From Epiperipatus broadwayi (Eukaryota; Onychophora; Udeonychophora; Euonychophora; Peripatidae), in assembly GCA_028023455.1 (NCBI GenBank), contig JAQFVV010012495.1, forward strand, positions 3,133,711 through 3,197,710: a DNA stretch of 64,000 bases, read 5' to 3'. Both the position numbers and the translations under genes were made by a program. This document shows, one piece after another, positions 22,993 through 36,537 of the stretch. Position 1 is the first letter of the stretch; each line of letters opens with the position of its first letter. Below the pieces are notes generated by a model, which had not been told where the DNA came from, did no database searches, and worked only from the letters and a program-made list of their open reading frames with translations.

Positions 22993-25900
22993 ATTTAGAG
23001 TGGGGAATGGAAAATAAAGGTGCTAACAGGTTTATCTGGGCATAATTGCTGAGATATTCTTGACTTCATTTAAGGAGAAGCCATAATACATCACATCAAA
23101 TAAACGAAATCACATCGAATTATCTAAATTCATCAAATATGACATTTCTGGCAGTGTCATAATTAGCATCTTTAAAAAGTATCTCAAGCATCATTAAAAT
23201 AATTCTTTTTAAAAACTATAATTAGTTGAATTTACAAAATAATTATGCATAACATTGAAGGACTGTAATATTATTGATATTTTCAAGCCCGAATTCATTA
23301 AATAACTTTTTTCTAGGGATGTTGCAGCAATTGTACTTATGGACCAGCCACCATTTATTTTAAAGGATATAAAATTTATCTAAATGAAAGCTAAGCATTG
23401 TTTCCAATACAAGTATACTTTGTCTTTATTTTCTATACTTTGTGATTTTCTTTCGATATTTTATCTTTTGTACTTCATTGATTTTAATCACTTCGAATAA
23501 TGCTGGATACTTATGCAAACTTTTAAACCCAATACATCCCTTCACACATGGATAAAACAAACACTCTTTAAAATGAATTTCAACCAAAATCAGTGGCCAT
23601 CAATTGGTCCATACTCTCGCCTAACATGTCATCATTACCTTACGTTAATATTTATCCAAGAAAAACTATTGTAATTCTTTTTATAAGTATGATGTCACTT
23701 GAATACATTCGATATTATCAATATGACCTAATATAGATGATTTTGATTATTTATAAATAATTTTATTTGACTACTCATTTTTATTAAGTGTTAAATGAAT
23801 AATGTCCTTACGTTTACAGTTCTGATGTCATTTTTTAGAAGAAAAAAGTTCTGTAAGATGCTGCCCTCTCTTGAATCATTTTACAAGTAAAAAATCAATA
23901 AAAATGACAACATATGTCAAATAAAACCAAAGCACTGCCTTCTCACTGCCTTTTCTTGAATCTTATTGGCTGTTTAAATTTTGTCAACAGAGAAAATGGC
24001 TGCCAAAAAGTAAAGAGTTACGAACGGTTTTTGTTTTATTTTGAAAATGATAAACGAATGTTTTAGAGCATTTCAACAGTATTTTTGATGAAATATAAAT
24101 TATTTTCATAAAATATGCTAAAAATAAATATTATTTTACAAAAATAGTTAAGATTTTAGCAAGAAGTATTTATTTATTGCAAAGTGAGAAGAAGAAATCA
24201 TAACGTGCAATTGGCGATTGACATTTCTTTTCATTTCAGCCGCTATCGAATATTTTTTAAATTATAAATCAAAATTTATTTTTGAACAAACTTTTGTTCA
24301 CTTTCATAATCTGACAAATTATTAATATACTTTTTACAAATGAAACTAAAGTGAATATATTAATAAAATGTGAATATATTTTGACAATTGACTTTGTTAA
24401 TTGACACTTCGGTTTGTGAATGGGTCAATTAAAAGTTTTGATTTTTACCTCATGTGGCCAATAATATAATCAGTGGTGAAAGGGTTAAGTTTATTTCTAT
24501 GTTGAAAAATTAATAATATTTTACAGACTCATAAAGGATAGAGTAAATAATCTTAACATTTATCATAGATGATGGAGTCAAAATAAATTGCAATCATGTC
24601 TGTCATGTTTTGAATATTTCAATTCATAAATAATATCTATATTAACTGTAATAATTCATTAAGGCTATGATAATCACATTTTTGCAATTTCATTACATTC
24701 AAGTTGAAATTTCAATTCCATTGTTTTTTGATATGTAAGGATGTACGATTCTTACACATTCAAGACTATTCACATTGGAAAAGTAATAAGAGGTACAAGT
24801 TGCATAGGCTGATATCCCATGGTTGTAATTTTGCAATTTAAAAAGTATTGGTGAATCAACTGGAAATAAAGTTGGGATTGCTTTTTATTCTACAAATGAT
24901 TTATGATTTTCAACCCTCTTTAGGCATTTTCAGCTCATCTAAATGTGACCCAACTTTGAAAAGGTTAGATTAACTTTTTTGTTTAAAAAATCTGACTAGA
25001 TCAGAATATGTGAAGTATTTCTCCTTTAATTGATAGAATTAGTTTTTATATCTCTAATGATGTTGATCTTACATTGTCACGACAATCATAGGAGATATAT
25101 TATTTTAATGTAAGTAAATTGTACAAAACGTTGTCAAATTTGACTCTTTGAAAAGAAAATGTAGAAGAAGATTTATGAATAACATGGTATGGCTCAATAG
25201 GAATATAATCACTTCTATTAACACTCAACAACCATTGGGAAAAGAGTTAATTGAATAGTTGGTTTTGGATGATGATTCAATAAGTCAATGGTATTACATG
25301 TAAATGTAATATAATAAGTCTTGGCTTGAGCTCTTAGTATTATACATTTGTTGAATTTTTAGATATATACTTAAATAAAAATCTAATTGCATTAGAATTT
25401 ATTATGTAAACAAATAATACCATACATTTCTACATCTCTTTCAGCAGTGTATGATTTTTTAAAGTAAAATCTTTATTAACAAAAAAAAAAAAATTATATA
25501 CATTTTAAAAGCAATTATTTATGTATATGTTTTAAAATACACCCAGATCTCTTTTGGTGTGGATTTTTTAATGCGATTTTCAAGTTATGCTAGTCATGTT
25601 ATCTTCTTAATATCTTTTTATGCAGTTTTCTTTAATGAAATAAAGAAGTTCATATTTCACTTAAAATCAGGATTTCCCCATTTTATATACACTCACATTA
25701 TATTTTAAATACTTTAAATGCCTGCTGGGAATAGGTTTGGCAATACATTTAAATACTGTAGAAGATTTAGAAAAAGATAATGAAACAGAAGTGGAACCTG
25801 TTAGTTTCACAGCAAAATGATTCAAGAAAATCTTCAACTTTCTAATCAATTGGACAACATTTTCTTTTTAATGACACAAATTATGAATGAGCCCTTAAAT

Positions 25901-26210
25901 TCCAATGAGAGCTAAATAGTTGTTTCTCTGGATATTGTGCAAGCTTCACAAACAATTAGAGAAATCATTGTCTCAAAGCGTAATCACCAATTACATTGTC
26001 AACAGAAAACCATTAACTTTTAGACTGAAATTTTTTTATTGGCTAAGTGAATTAAAGTTTTAAACTTTTGATTGGTCAATTACAGAATCAGCAGTAAAAA
26101 TATATTTGTCTTTTAATATTAGATTTGTTTGTAAAAAGCAAATTAATAATTTGTCATATTATGAAAGTGAATAAAAGTTTTTTCAAAAATAAATTTCTAT
26201 TTATAATTAT

Positions 26211-27345
26211 AATATTCATTAAGGCTGTAGCTTCAAGCACATGCATATAAAATGCGATAGTAGGGACCTCTACAGGTCTTAAAACCACAAGCGTACTCAT
26301 TGGAAGAAAAGAGGGGAACCCTTCTTTACTTCAACCTACTTTCTATTTAAATAGGTGAAGCTGAAGCGGTTCGATCTGAGAGTGTGAAGCTATTCAATAC
26401 TTCACTAATTAAGTCCACATTTCTTATTACACATTAATACTTGTGAAATACTTCGATTTACAATGAATCAATGGAAAGATTTTATAGTGAGACATCTATT
26501 ATGATAATTTAAACTTGTAATTATAAATTTATTTAAATGCACATTGATTATGTAAATAATATTCATTAAGGCTGTAGCCTCAAGCACATGCATATAAAAT
26601 GCGATAGTAGGGACCTCTACAGGTCTTAAAACCACAAGCTTACTCATTGGAAGAAAAGAGGGAACCCTTCTTTACTTCAACCTACTTTCTATTTAAATAG
26701 GTGAAGCTGAAGCGGTTCGATCTGAGAGTGTGAAGCTATTCAATACTTCACTAATTAAGTCCACATTTCTTATTACACATTAATACTTGTGAAATATTTC
26801 GATTTACAATGAGTCAATGGAAAGATTTTATAGTGAGAAATCTATTATGATAATTTAAAGTTGTAATTATAAATTTATTTAAATGCACATTGATTACATA
26901 AATAATATTCATTAAAGCTGTAGCCTCAAGCACATGCATACAAAATGCGATAGTAGGGACCTCTACAGGTCTTAAAACCACAAGCTTACTCATTGGAAGA
27001 AAATAGGGGAACCCTTCTTTACTTCAACTTACTTTCTATTTAAATAGGTGAAGCTGAAGCGGTTCAGTCTGAGAGTGTGAAGCTATTCAATACTTCACTA
27101 ATTAAGTCCACATTTGCGAGTCAATGGAAAGATTTTATAGTGAGAATCTATTATGATAATTTAAAGTTGTAATTATAAATTTATTTAAACGCACATTGAT
27201 TACGTAAATAATATTCATTAAGGCTGTAGCCTCAAGCACATGCATATAAAATGTGATAGTAGGGACCTCTACAGGTCTTAAAACCACAAGCTTACTCATT
27301 GGAAAAAAAGAGGGGAACCCTTCTTTACTTCAACCTACTTATATT
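26211..27345. repeat. Tandem repeat, period about 347 bp, 3.4 copies
   Basis: The phrase AATATTCATTAA(G/A)GCTGTAGC starts units at 26211, 26558, 26904 and 27210. The first two periods are 347 and 346; the third is 306 because about 40 bases are deleted; the fourth unit stops after about 135 bases. Units are well over 90% alike by eye. Each contains short palindromes (GACCTCTACAGGTC, GGGGAACCCTTC) and a B-box-like GGTTCGATCTGAG. No open frame is shared. Satellite-like or an unrecognised small-RNA repeat; no hammerhead core was found. Confidence 0.9.
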
Positions 27346-28269
27346 CTATAATGGAGAACCTAAAAAGAACATTCATAACCTATTAGAAAATTCTGCTTGT
27401 GACACTGATTTCTTTTTCAATTTATGTGTAAAAGTAAGGAATTTTTATTAAAATCTTACTATTTTTCTCAAATAATTATATTTTCAGCATATTTTATCAA
27501 AATAATTTCTAATATGAAAAAAATACTTTAAAAGATACATATTCATTTTGAATATCAAAACAAAGAACTTGGAGCTATCAAAATTGTTGTCAAGCACTCC
27601 CTTTGGTTCAAAATGAGCAACAACAAATTAGCACCTTACGGTACATTTTAAGCTTTAAAAAGACTGTAAATTCACTATAATACAAAAATTGACAATATTA
27701 GAGCCACTTCAATTCAGGAATGAAAATTTTCAGTTGGTGTACCTTATTAAACACAGCATGAGACTGAAGTTGGCACTAACTGTATTTCCTCTTGCAATGA
27801 ATCTGATTTCTTATCGATTCACAAACATACCTGCATATTGCCAAATAGTGATAATGATTAAAATATGTATGAAAAAATGTAAAATAAATTACACATAAAA
27901 ACACACTGTTTTGAATAAAATTAAATAGTTAATAAAAAAGTTTGTCTGGTATCAGTTTTTTTTTTAAATATTTGAAATTATTTATTAGTTATACTTTATT
28001 TTCTTATATTTTTTGTGAATTTTAAAGTAATTTTACTTTGTTGCTTTGCTTTTATGTGATTTTTGAAAATTATGAAACATGTCTCACATTTTTCAATGTA
28101 AGTTACGCCTATTTTTGTGTGATTTCTTTTATGCAGGTTTTTGACAGAACCTAACTACTGCATAAAAAGAAACCCAGGTGTATAAACCTTCATATCTATT
28201 TTTTCATTTCTTCTTTAATTAAATAATACTTATTTCACTTTTTCATTTTATTCTCCTCATAATTCACAG

Positions 28270-28800
28270 GGAAACAGAATAATCCTTAGCATTTTCCTGA
28301 AGGTTTGTGATGATGATGTTTTCAAGGGTGTCTAAGATATCAGACCATGTATGTATCAATGAATATATGTTCAATTGGGAAAATAGAAAAATATTGGATA
28401 GAGAAGATAATGTACAAAGAAGAAAATTTAAAGAAGCTATTCACATGACAATGGAAAACAATCACATAAACCAACCTAGTGTGACTATACATAATGTCTG
28501 GAAACCATTAATCAACTTTCTCTTAGAAAAAAGTGAAGAAATCATGATACCTCATAGATAAGTATATGAAATTTCTACTGACTGTTGACTTTGGCAGGAT
28601 GGCTTAGTTGGTTACAGTTACCTTACAATTCAATACTCAAACAATCTATGGTTCCAGATTCGATTTCCATGCTACTATTGTCACTGGTCAGGCCAGCAAC
28701 ATCTGAAGAAGAGGGAAAAATAATATCTCTCAAAATGTTGTGTATATACTAACCTGTGTTTCTATTACTAACAGTAGAATGTATTTGGAATATTTAAATA
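28270..28800 (+). mobile_element. PLE-E 3' end joined to a tRNA-derived SINE (plus copy)
   Basis: The frame at 28307-28561 reads NVQRRKFKEAIHMTMENN, then INQPSVTIHNVWKPLINFLL: the PLE C-terminal pattern R-R-K-x-K-E-A-I followed by a final W-x-P-L block. After the stop comes AATTTCTACTGACTG and then a tRNA-like head: A-box GATGGCTTAGTTGGTTA (28601-28617) and B-box-like GATTCGATTTCC (28657-28668). The body (CACTGGTCAGGCCAGC, CATCTGAAGAAGAG, AATGTTGTGTATATACTAACCTG) is shared with the SINEs at 2971-3300 and 30836-31080. The same PLE-SINE join occurs at 30180-30547. Confidence 0.75.
28307..28561 (+). pseudogene. PLE-E GIY-YIG C-terminal fragment
   Basis: 84 codons; the PLE-like part begins around residue 40. 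Most informative are RRKFKEAIHMTM (helix with the conserved Glu of GIY-YIG nucleases) and the tail HNVWKPLINFLLEKSEE. It pairs closely with the minus-strand frame at 30332-30547. The YIG half is missing, so no nuclease could be made. Confidence 0.65.
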
Positions 28801-29498
28801 AAGTTAAATTTTTCTAAAGACATTCAATACTTTTATTGCATGGTGAAAATAGTCCAATAAATATAACTAGAACAGTGCCTGTTCAATATTTTTACATTAT
28901 CTTTTGGAAGATATGTGATGCAGTTATTAAAGTATTTATTCAATCGTTATTACTGGATATGGGTTTGTTAAGCATTATCATGTGGCATCAATTAGTTACT
29001 AAAGATTATAGTAGGTGGCACAAAAAATATAAGTACCATTACCATAACAAAAGAATGCATATAAAGGAAACTGCTGATACATATTAAAATTAACAAATAA
29101 TTAATTGGAATTGGTTTATCCAGTAAAAGTTCACAGAAAACATAAGCTTTTGTTTTTTGTTTAATGTTACATTGCATCAATACCGATAAACGATATTTAA
29201 GGATCAAAGTTATTGAAAATAATGATAGTGGCTTCATAAACTCGAATGATCTGTAAATATTCACATACCATATGGATTGACAGCAAAAGCTTTTTTTCAG
29301 AGAGAAATGTCCTTATAAATGTTTGTCTGATGAAATGTGGTAATGGTATTTTATTTGGAATGTATAGTGTACTTCTTCCATTATCTAATTTATTTGTTTT
29401 TAGAAAAATTCAGACTTCATTTATATTTTTTTAATATATTCAACTAACAATAATAACATATGATTATCATTTTAAAAACAATATAAGGTTTGATTCTT

Positions 29499-30030
29499 TG
29501 GGAGTTTAAAACGTTTGAGCACCAAGTCTGAGAGCACCAGAATCAATGCTAAGATCTCCCAATCCCAAGTCAGACCCTCTACAAATTATACCAAACCTCA
29601 TAGGGATAGAAATCCTGAGATCTCTCAGGAGTTTAAAAAATTTGAGTGCCAAACCTGTGAGCATGAGAATCAATCCTGAGATCACCTGATCTCAGGTCAG
29701 ATGCTCTACAAATTACACCAAAGCACCCATAAATAGAATCGATCCTCAGATTTGAGTGTCACACCTATGAATATCAGAATTAATCCTGAGCTCTCCCAAT
29801 CTTAAGTCAAATGCTCTACAAATTATACCAAACCACACAGGGACCCAATCAATCCTGAGATCTCTCAGTAGTTTAAAAGTTTGAGTGCCAATGTAAGCAT
29901 CAGAATTGATCCTGAGACTTCTTGATTCCAAGTCAAATGCTCTACCAACTACATCAATTCAGATTCTATTCTGAAACCTCCCAATCCCAGGTCTGATGGT
30001 TTTTCAACTATTCCAAACCATGCAGAGCAG
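29499..30030 (-). repeat. Tandem array of tRNA-like SINE heads, period about 125 bp
   Basis: Four and a half units begin near 29501, 29630, 29744, 29869 and 29957. Each, on the minus strand, reads like a tRNA-derived head: A-box-like GGTATAATTTGTAGAG, an anticodon-arm-like TCTGACTTGGGATTGGGAGA, and B-box-like GGATTGATTCTGA. Units share the phrases CAAATTATACCAAA and ATCCTGAGATCTC on the plus strand. Head-to-tail arrangement of tRNA heads without the SINE body is unusual. Not functional tRNA genes: the arms do not pair properly. Confidence 0.65.
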
Positions 30031-30037
30031 ATTAGTG

Positions 30038-30760
<723 letters not shown>

Positions 30761-30835
30761 GGCCACATCTTTAGCCTCTTCAAATCATTACTTCTATGTT
30801 AATTATTTTTGAACAACATGTCTTTTTATATTTAT

Positions 30836-31080
30836 ATTCTCAGAAAAATTTCTACTGACTGCTATCTTCGGAGACAATGATCTATTTGATTAGAGAATCA
30901 TCTTAAATCCAATATTCATGATTGTGGAGGTCATTGACTTGATTGTCATGTTAATACTGTCACTGACAAGTAGAACTACATCAGAAGAAGAGAGAAACAA
31001 TATCATCACTCAAAAGGTTATGTTATATTCTAATACGAGTGCTATTTCTAACAACTGAATACATTTTAAAATTTTAATGA
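30836..31080 (+). repeat. PLE-E tail / SINE, third copy
   Basis: Starts with AAATTTCTACTGACTG as in the two PLE-E composites, then ATGATCTATTTGATTAGAG (degenerate A-box), then the SINE body (CACTGACAAGTAGAACTACATC, AGAAGAAGAG, CAATATCATCACTCAAAAG). The coding part of PLE-E is absent, so this is the tail alone. Confidence 0.65.
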
Positions 31081-34000
31081 GAGATTTTACTTTTTTTTAA
31101 AAGACATTTATTAATTAAAACTAGATGATTGAAATAATCTAATACATCATTCCCAATTATAAATGATATTCAATCCCTCTTCCCCCATTTGTAAAACAAG
31201 CTATATAAGGATTGTGTTATAAATTAGGAATAAAAATAGAAAGGATTTTATTATTACCAGCAGTGACACAAAAGCCAAGGATTCGGTAGACAAGGTGTTT
31301 AATATTTTTGCTATTGTTATAGACTTAACTTACACATGCTGTCAATGCACTCATAACTTTAAACAATCTTTCATTATTTTTTTGTATAATACATTTTAGA
31401 TTAGTGCTATCTTAACAGTACTAACATTGAATTCTATATTCATTCTGTTCTCTTATTCCTTGAAAAGAACAATGAGATAAATAGATAATTGTCCACAGTA
31501 TAATATTTTGATAATACTGTTGCTACATCAGAAAAAAGCATTGTTCGAAGTAATAGAAAATATGAGCAATTTAAACTGAAAACTTATTTTAAATAGAAAT
31601 AAGCAGTGTCCAATTATAATATTGTATTGATAGTATCATGTAACATATATTTTATCTTTAGTATTTTTATATGATTGTGCTATTTCTTATTGATTTAAAA
31701 TATATTCCATAGAATATTTTAATTTTTTTAAAATACAAAGAATTTGTTTTAATAAAGTATGTTCCTTTGTCTGCTAATGATCAACCTTTTTGCATTCACT
31801 CAGATTTCATCATTGTTCTTTGTTCTCATGTTCAACTTAAAATTTAAGATTAAACCATTATTACTTATCAGAAAATGATAAATTTGAATTCATTTGATAG
31901 GTATTTTTATTTACTATAGATATAAATTTTAAATGTACAAATTTTTTTTATAAATATTTTTAAAATGTGATTGTAATCAAAAAAAATATTATATGTAATC
32001 ATTTCTAGAAAAATTATTTTCATTTTACAAAATCAACAAAATCTTCATTTTTAAAAAAAATCTGAACAAATATTTACTTATTTCTCTTATATCAAATGAA
32101 ATATGTTTTAAGAGTTTAAAATGTTTCAATTCTATTGCAAAATTATGACATTTCATACTCATTATAATAATTAGATTGCTTTTATAGAAAGCTGAGCTTC
32201 TAAATAGCTTTAGGGCATATTTGCATTGGCTGTGAGTATAATGTTCTATTTTTGAAAATAAGGTATGTCCATTCAAAATAATTTATTAATAATTTATATT
32301 TTTGATATGTAATAAATATTGTGTAAGTTATTCTATAAAAAAATATCTAAAATTGTAATAAATTTGCAAATAAATACATTTTTGGTTATTTGAATTATTT
32401 TCTTTAAACAATATAATGAAGTCGATGTTCCTGTAATAATATAATAGGTTTACTTGTGAAGGCAGAGCTTAATTTTATTATTTAAAAAAAATTTTTGATT
32501 TTCTTCCCATTCATCAAATTTTTTTAAATTAAAATTTTATATTATAATGTATATAGAAAAATACACATATTACAATATAATGATTGCAGAAATTTTCACT
32601 AGGGGGCGAATTAGCAAAAAAAACATTTTACAACATCCGGAAATATCTTCATAATTGTGTGGCTTGGGTGGATGTTAACTTGAATATTTGGATCATTTAA
32701 ATATGTTGTGTAGAAAAGTAAATTGATATGATGAGAAATAGTGAAGAATTCAAAACACGAATGCTGTATTCATAGGATAAAAGTTATTTCATCATAGTGA
32801 TTTCACAGCTTCAACATAACTAAGAATCTGAAATGAAACTGAAATGGACATAATGCTAGAAAAAATGGCAATAAATAAATAGCTGAAATCTTCAACTAGA
32901 TAACAAAAAATCTAAAAGACTAAATAACATTTCCTTAGAGATGAAAATTGCTGAAATGACATGGATAAAATGAACTATAGTTTTACTACCCATACTTTAT
33001 CCACTAATGATGAATATTAGCTTGAAAGTATGATCCATGTTTAAATATATTGGTAACACTTTAAGCAGAAATGCAGATTATAATGATGAGATACAGCCAA
33101 AATTCTAGGTACAAATTTCTATATTTGCAGCGATTTAAAAAGAGATTTCATTATAATGATTTCACAGATTTTACTTAATTAAGGAAATTAAATGAATGAA
33201 GTTGGGCTGGAAAATTGCTAGAAAATATGATAATAGTTACCCAACTCAAGTCTCAAATTAAGTCCCAAAAGATTGAAAGAAATCTAAAAATTACCACATA
33301 TGAGATGAATAGATGAGTTAAAAGGTTATTTGAAGCACTGGAGAAAAAATGAGGTTTTGGTTAGAGAATTTGTAAGCAAATTTGCAATAGAAAAGCAATA
33401 GTTGAAAATGAAGATGCTCACAAAAAAAACAAGAAATGAAAACATTCAAAGTATAATAATGCTTCTTATTGGCAACTTTGGCCATCTCTAGTCAAATCAG
33501 ATATTAGGAGCTCCTTAATTAAAGTGTATACGTTTAGAATGAAGGAATTAAAGTTAAAATTTCAGAATAAAATTAAAATAAAATAAGTTGAAATTAATTT
33601 AATAGAAAAACACTCTCTCAATTGATTTCATTTATCTGTTTTTATAATTTCAATTTATATGTAGGATGTCCATACATTCCTGTTTTTTCCGGATTTGTCC
33701 CGGTTTTATCCCTCTTGTCCGGATATCCCAACATATTCTTTCGGAACAGTTAATTGTCCCGGTTTTCTCAATCACTTCTTTTTATTTTCATTTAATATTT
33801 TATAATTATTTTTTTGATTGATTAATCAGTAATTTCCACAAAATGGAAGTGAATACCACTTATTTTGATACCTTAGTAATAAGGAATTTCAATTCGTGAT
33901 TTTATTAAATAATATTTGTATACAAACAATTTTTTTTTGTTTCTACCATTAAGCATCACATGATCACTGTCTCACACTAGCACATAATTGTTTATAAACA

Positions 34001-34099
34001 AAGCAAAACTCTCCATACAGTATGGCCAACCTGTGCCAACCAGAGTAATCAATGAATGCCAGAAGGCTTGTGCATAAAATCCCTATCTAATGCCTACTC

Positions 34100-34159
34100 A
34101 TCCAATATCCCCAGACTAGTTTCTGGCTTGTGGCCATCGTCAGTGAGGAGCTTTGGATC
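34100..34159 (-). ncRNA. Type I hammerhead ribozyme, inverted arm
   Basis: On the minus strand: stem I 5' strand GATCC-aaagc-TCCTCA, core CTGACGA, stem II TGGC-cacaa-GCCA, core GAA, palindrome ACTAGT as stem III, C17, then stem I 3' strand TGGGGA-tatt-GGAT. Every core base required for cleavage is present. Cleavage would fall between plus-strand positions 34114 and 34113. Confidence 0.85.
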
Positions 34160-34396
34160 TGAGAGCCCTGCACTTAGATTTTAGGATCTAATGCAACCCT
34201 CCAGCACCCACCTTTTATCTCTACTTAACTACAAAACTATGAAAATGAAATTGAAAACACAAAAATATTTTCAATCTAAGCTCAATATCTTATATAGTCA
34301 TATGGGTCTGAACTCAGTTCAGCACCCATACATTTTGGTGTCTTTGGCTCTTTAACAACCATAGCCACCACTATCCTATTAGGCAGGATTGGTGTT

Positions 34397-34426
34397 AAGC
34401 CAGAAGCTAGTCTGGGGATATTGGAT
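34397..34426 (+). ncRNA. Partial hammerhead at the foldback junction
   Basis: Starts within stem II (GCCA), then GAAGCTAGTC and TGGGGATATTGGAT. Box 1 and the 5' strand of stems I and II are missing, and GAAA is GAAG. Inactive, but it places the end of the first monomer at C34412. Confidence 0.75.
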
Positions 34427-34823
34427 GAGTAGGCATTGGACAGGGATTTTATGCACAAGCCTTCTGGAATTCATTGATTATTCTGGTTGGCACAGGTTGG
34501 CAATACTGTATGGCAAGTTTTGCTTTGTTTATAAACAATTATGTGCTAGTATAAGAGATAGTGATCATGTGATGCTTAATGATTTAACACCAATACTGCC
34601 TAACAGGATAGTGGTGGCTATGGTTGTTAAAGAGCCAAAGACACCAAAAGGTATGGGTGCTGAACTGAGTTCAGACCCATATGACTATATAAGCTATTGA
34701 GCTTAGATTGAAAATATTTTTGTGTTTTCCAATTTCATTCTCATAGTTTTGTAGCTAAGTAGAGGTAAAAGGTGGGTGCTGGAGGATTGCATTAGATCCT
34801 ATGATCTAAATGCAGTGCTCTCA

Positions 34824-34883
34824 GATCCAAAGCTCCTCACTGACGATGGCCACAAGCCAGAAACTAGTCTGGGGATATTGTAT
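34824..34883 (+). ncRNA. Type I hammerhead ribozyme, monomer 1/2 boundary
   Basis: Core CTGACGA at 34840-34846, stem II TGGC/GCCA (34847-34850 with 34856-34859), GAAA at 34860-34863, stem III palindrome ACTAGT at 34863-34868, cleavage after C34869. Stem I pairs TCCTCA (34834-34839) with TGGGGA (34870-34875), including one U-G pair, then an internal loop and a distal helix CC/GG. The internal loops in stem I are where natural hammerheads make their stem I/II tertiary contact. Confidence 0.88.
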
Positions 34884-35278
34884 GAGTAGGCATTAGATAG
34901 GGATTTTATGCATAAGCCATCTGGCATTCATTGATTACTCTGGTTGGCACAGGTTGGCAATACTGTATGGAGAGTTTTGCTTTCTTTATAAACAATTTGT
35001 GCTAGTATAAGAGATAGTGATCATGTGATGCTTAGTGATTTAACACCAATCCTGCCTAATAGGATAGTGGTGGCTATGGTTGTTAAAGAGTCAAAGACAC
35101 CAAAATATATGGATTCTGAACTGAGTTCAGACCCATATGACTATATAAGCTATTTAGCTTAGATTGAAAATATTTTTATGTTTTCAATTTCATTCTCATA
35201 GTTTTGTAGTTAAATAGAGATAAAAGGTGGGTGCTGGAGGGTTGCATTAGATCCTAAGATCTAAGTGCAGTGCTCTCA

Positions 35279-35338
35279 GATCCAAAGCTCCTTACTGACG
35301 ATGGCCACAAGCCAGAAACTAGTCTGGGGATATTGGAT
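35279..35338 (+). ncRNA. Type I hammerhead ribozyme, monomer 2/3 boundary
   Basis: Core CTGACGA at 35295-35301, stem II TGGC/GCCA, GAAAC, stem III ACTAGT, cleavage after C35324. Stem I TCCTTA/TGGGGA has two U-G pairs because of one C-to-T change relative to the 34824 copy; pairing is kept. The distal part GATCC/GGAT is perfect. Confidence 0.87.
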
Positions 35339-36252
35339 GAGTAGGCATTAGATAGGGATTTTATGCACAAGCCTTCTGGCATTCATTGATTACTCTGGTT
35401 GGCACAGGGTGGCAATACTGTATGGAGAGTTTTGCTTTGTTTTTGTTTACATTACGAAATGAATATAGTGTTAGTAAGATAATTGTGATTATATGTTGTA
35501 ATTTTTTTTCATTTCGTACTGAAATACACAGTAATCTGCAATAAAGCTTTTTTGTCATGTATTTTAATTAGGTCATGTGGAAATATAGACACCCTGTTTA
35601 TATATGAATAATTACACAGTGATGTAAAATATTGAAATATCAAAAAAAAGGTGAGCCTATAAAACTTTCTAAGTTATAAAATAAAATTAAAATAGCAATT
35701 GTATAGTTTATAAATATAATTTAATGCATGAGAGTGAAGAAGTGAAAATAACCCTACAAAAAATATTATTGATTAAATGGATAATCTTTAGTCTAACGAA
35801 TGACTATTTAAAATTAATAATATATTTCCACCAACTGGTTTGTATCAATGTTGTGAGGGCAGTAATTAAACTGTAGTAATTCAACATTTATATATAGTAA
35901 GCAATGATAAAGATTATGTAAAAAATGTGATCTGAGCTAACTGATGAGTGCTGCTGCAGAATGAAATGTGCAGTGTGAGAATAATACATTTTTCACATGT
36001 ATTTGGGCATATGTTTGTGATTATATCTCTTCACAAAGTGTTAAAAGCAGATAGAAATCAGTCTCTACCTTGCGCGAGAGGGATGTAATGAAAATACCAC
36101 TACAAAAATATTACTAATTAAGTTGTTTCTGATAAGATTTAGTTCCAGGTGAATTTAACCAGAATTGTAATTAAACATAACCAATAGAACTGAGGAAAAG
36201 AAAATGAAAACAGAGCTTGAAGAGATAAGGAAAAACAACCCAATGTGGGATG

Positions 36253-36537
<285 letters not shown>

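Larger units (their letters stand above)
33948..35441. mobile_element. Hammerhead-ribozyme tandem array (retrozyme-like) with inverted arm
   Basis: The plus-strand part (34397-35441) is a head-to-tail array: a partial hammerhead with cleavage site after 34412, a complete 457-nt monomer (34413-34869), a complete 455-nt monomer (34870-35324), and about 117 bases of a third. The minus-strand part (33948-34396) is about one monomer in opposite orientation with its own complete hammerhead. All units share GAACTGAGTTCAGACCCATA, a run AACACCAAT(C/A)CTGCCTAA and a promoter-like ATGACTATATAAGCTAT. There is no coding frame. Tandem copies of a few hundred bases delimited by type I hammerheads are the defining layout of retrozymes, which are non-autonomous, spread through circular RNA, and are thought to use PLE or other reverse transcriptases. 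This is inference from structure; the family itself was not recognised from memory. Confidence 0.85.

Noticed and set aside
26211-27345. CRISPR-like repeat array
   Set aside because: Units of 347 bp are contiguous without spacers and the genome is clearly eukaryotic.
34389-34700. 103-codon frame in the hammerhead array
   Set aside because: Not conserved in the next monomer, where stops interrupt it; the element is non-coding.
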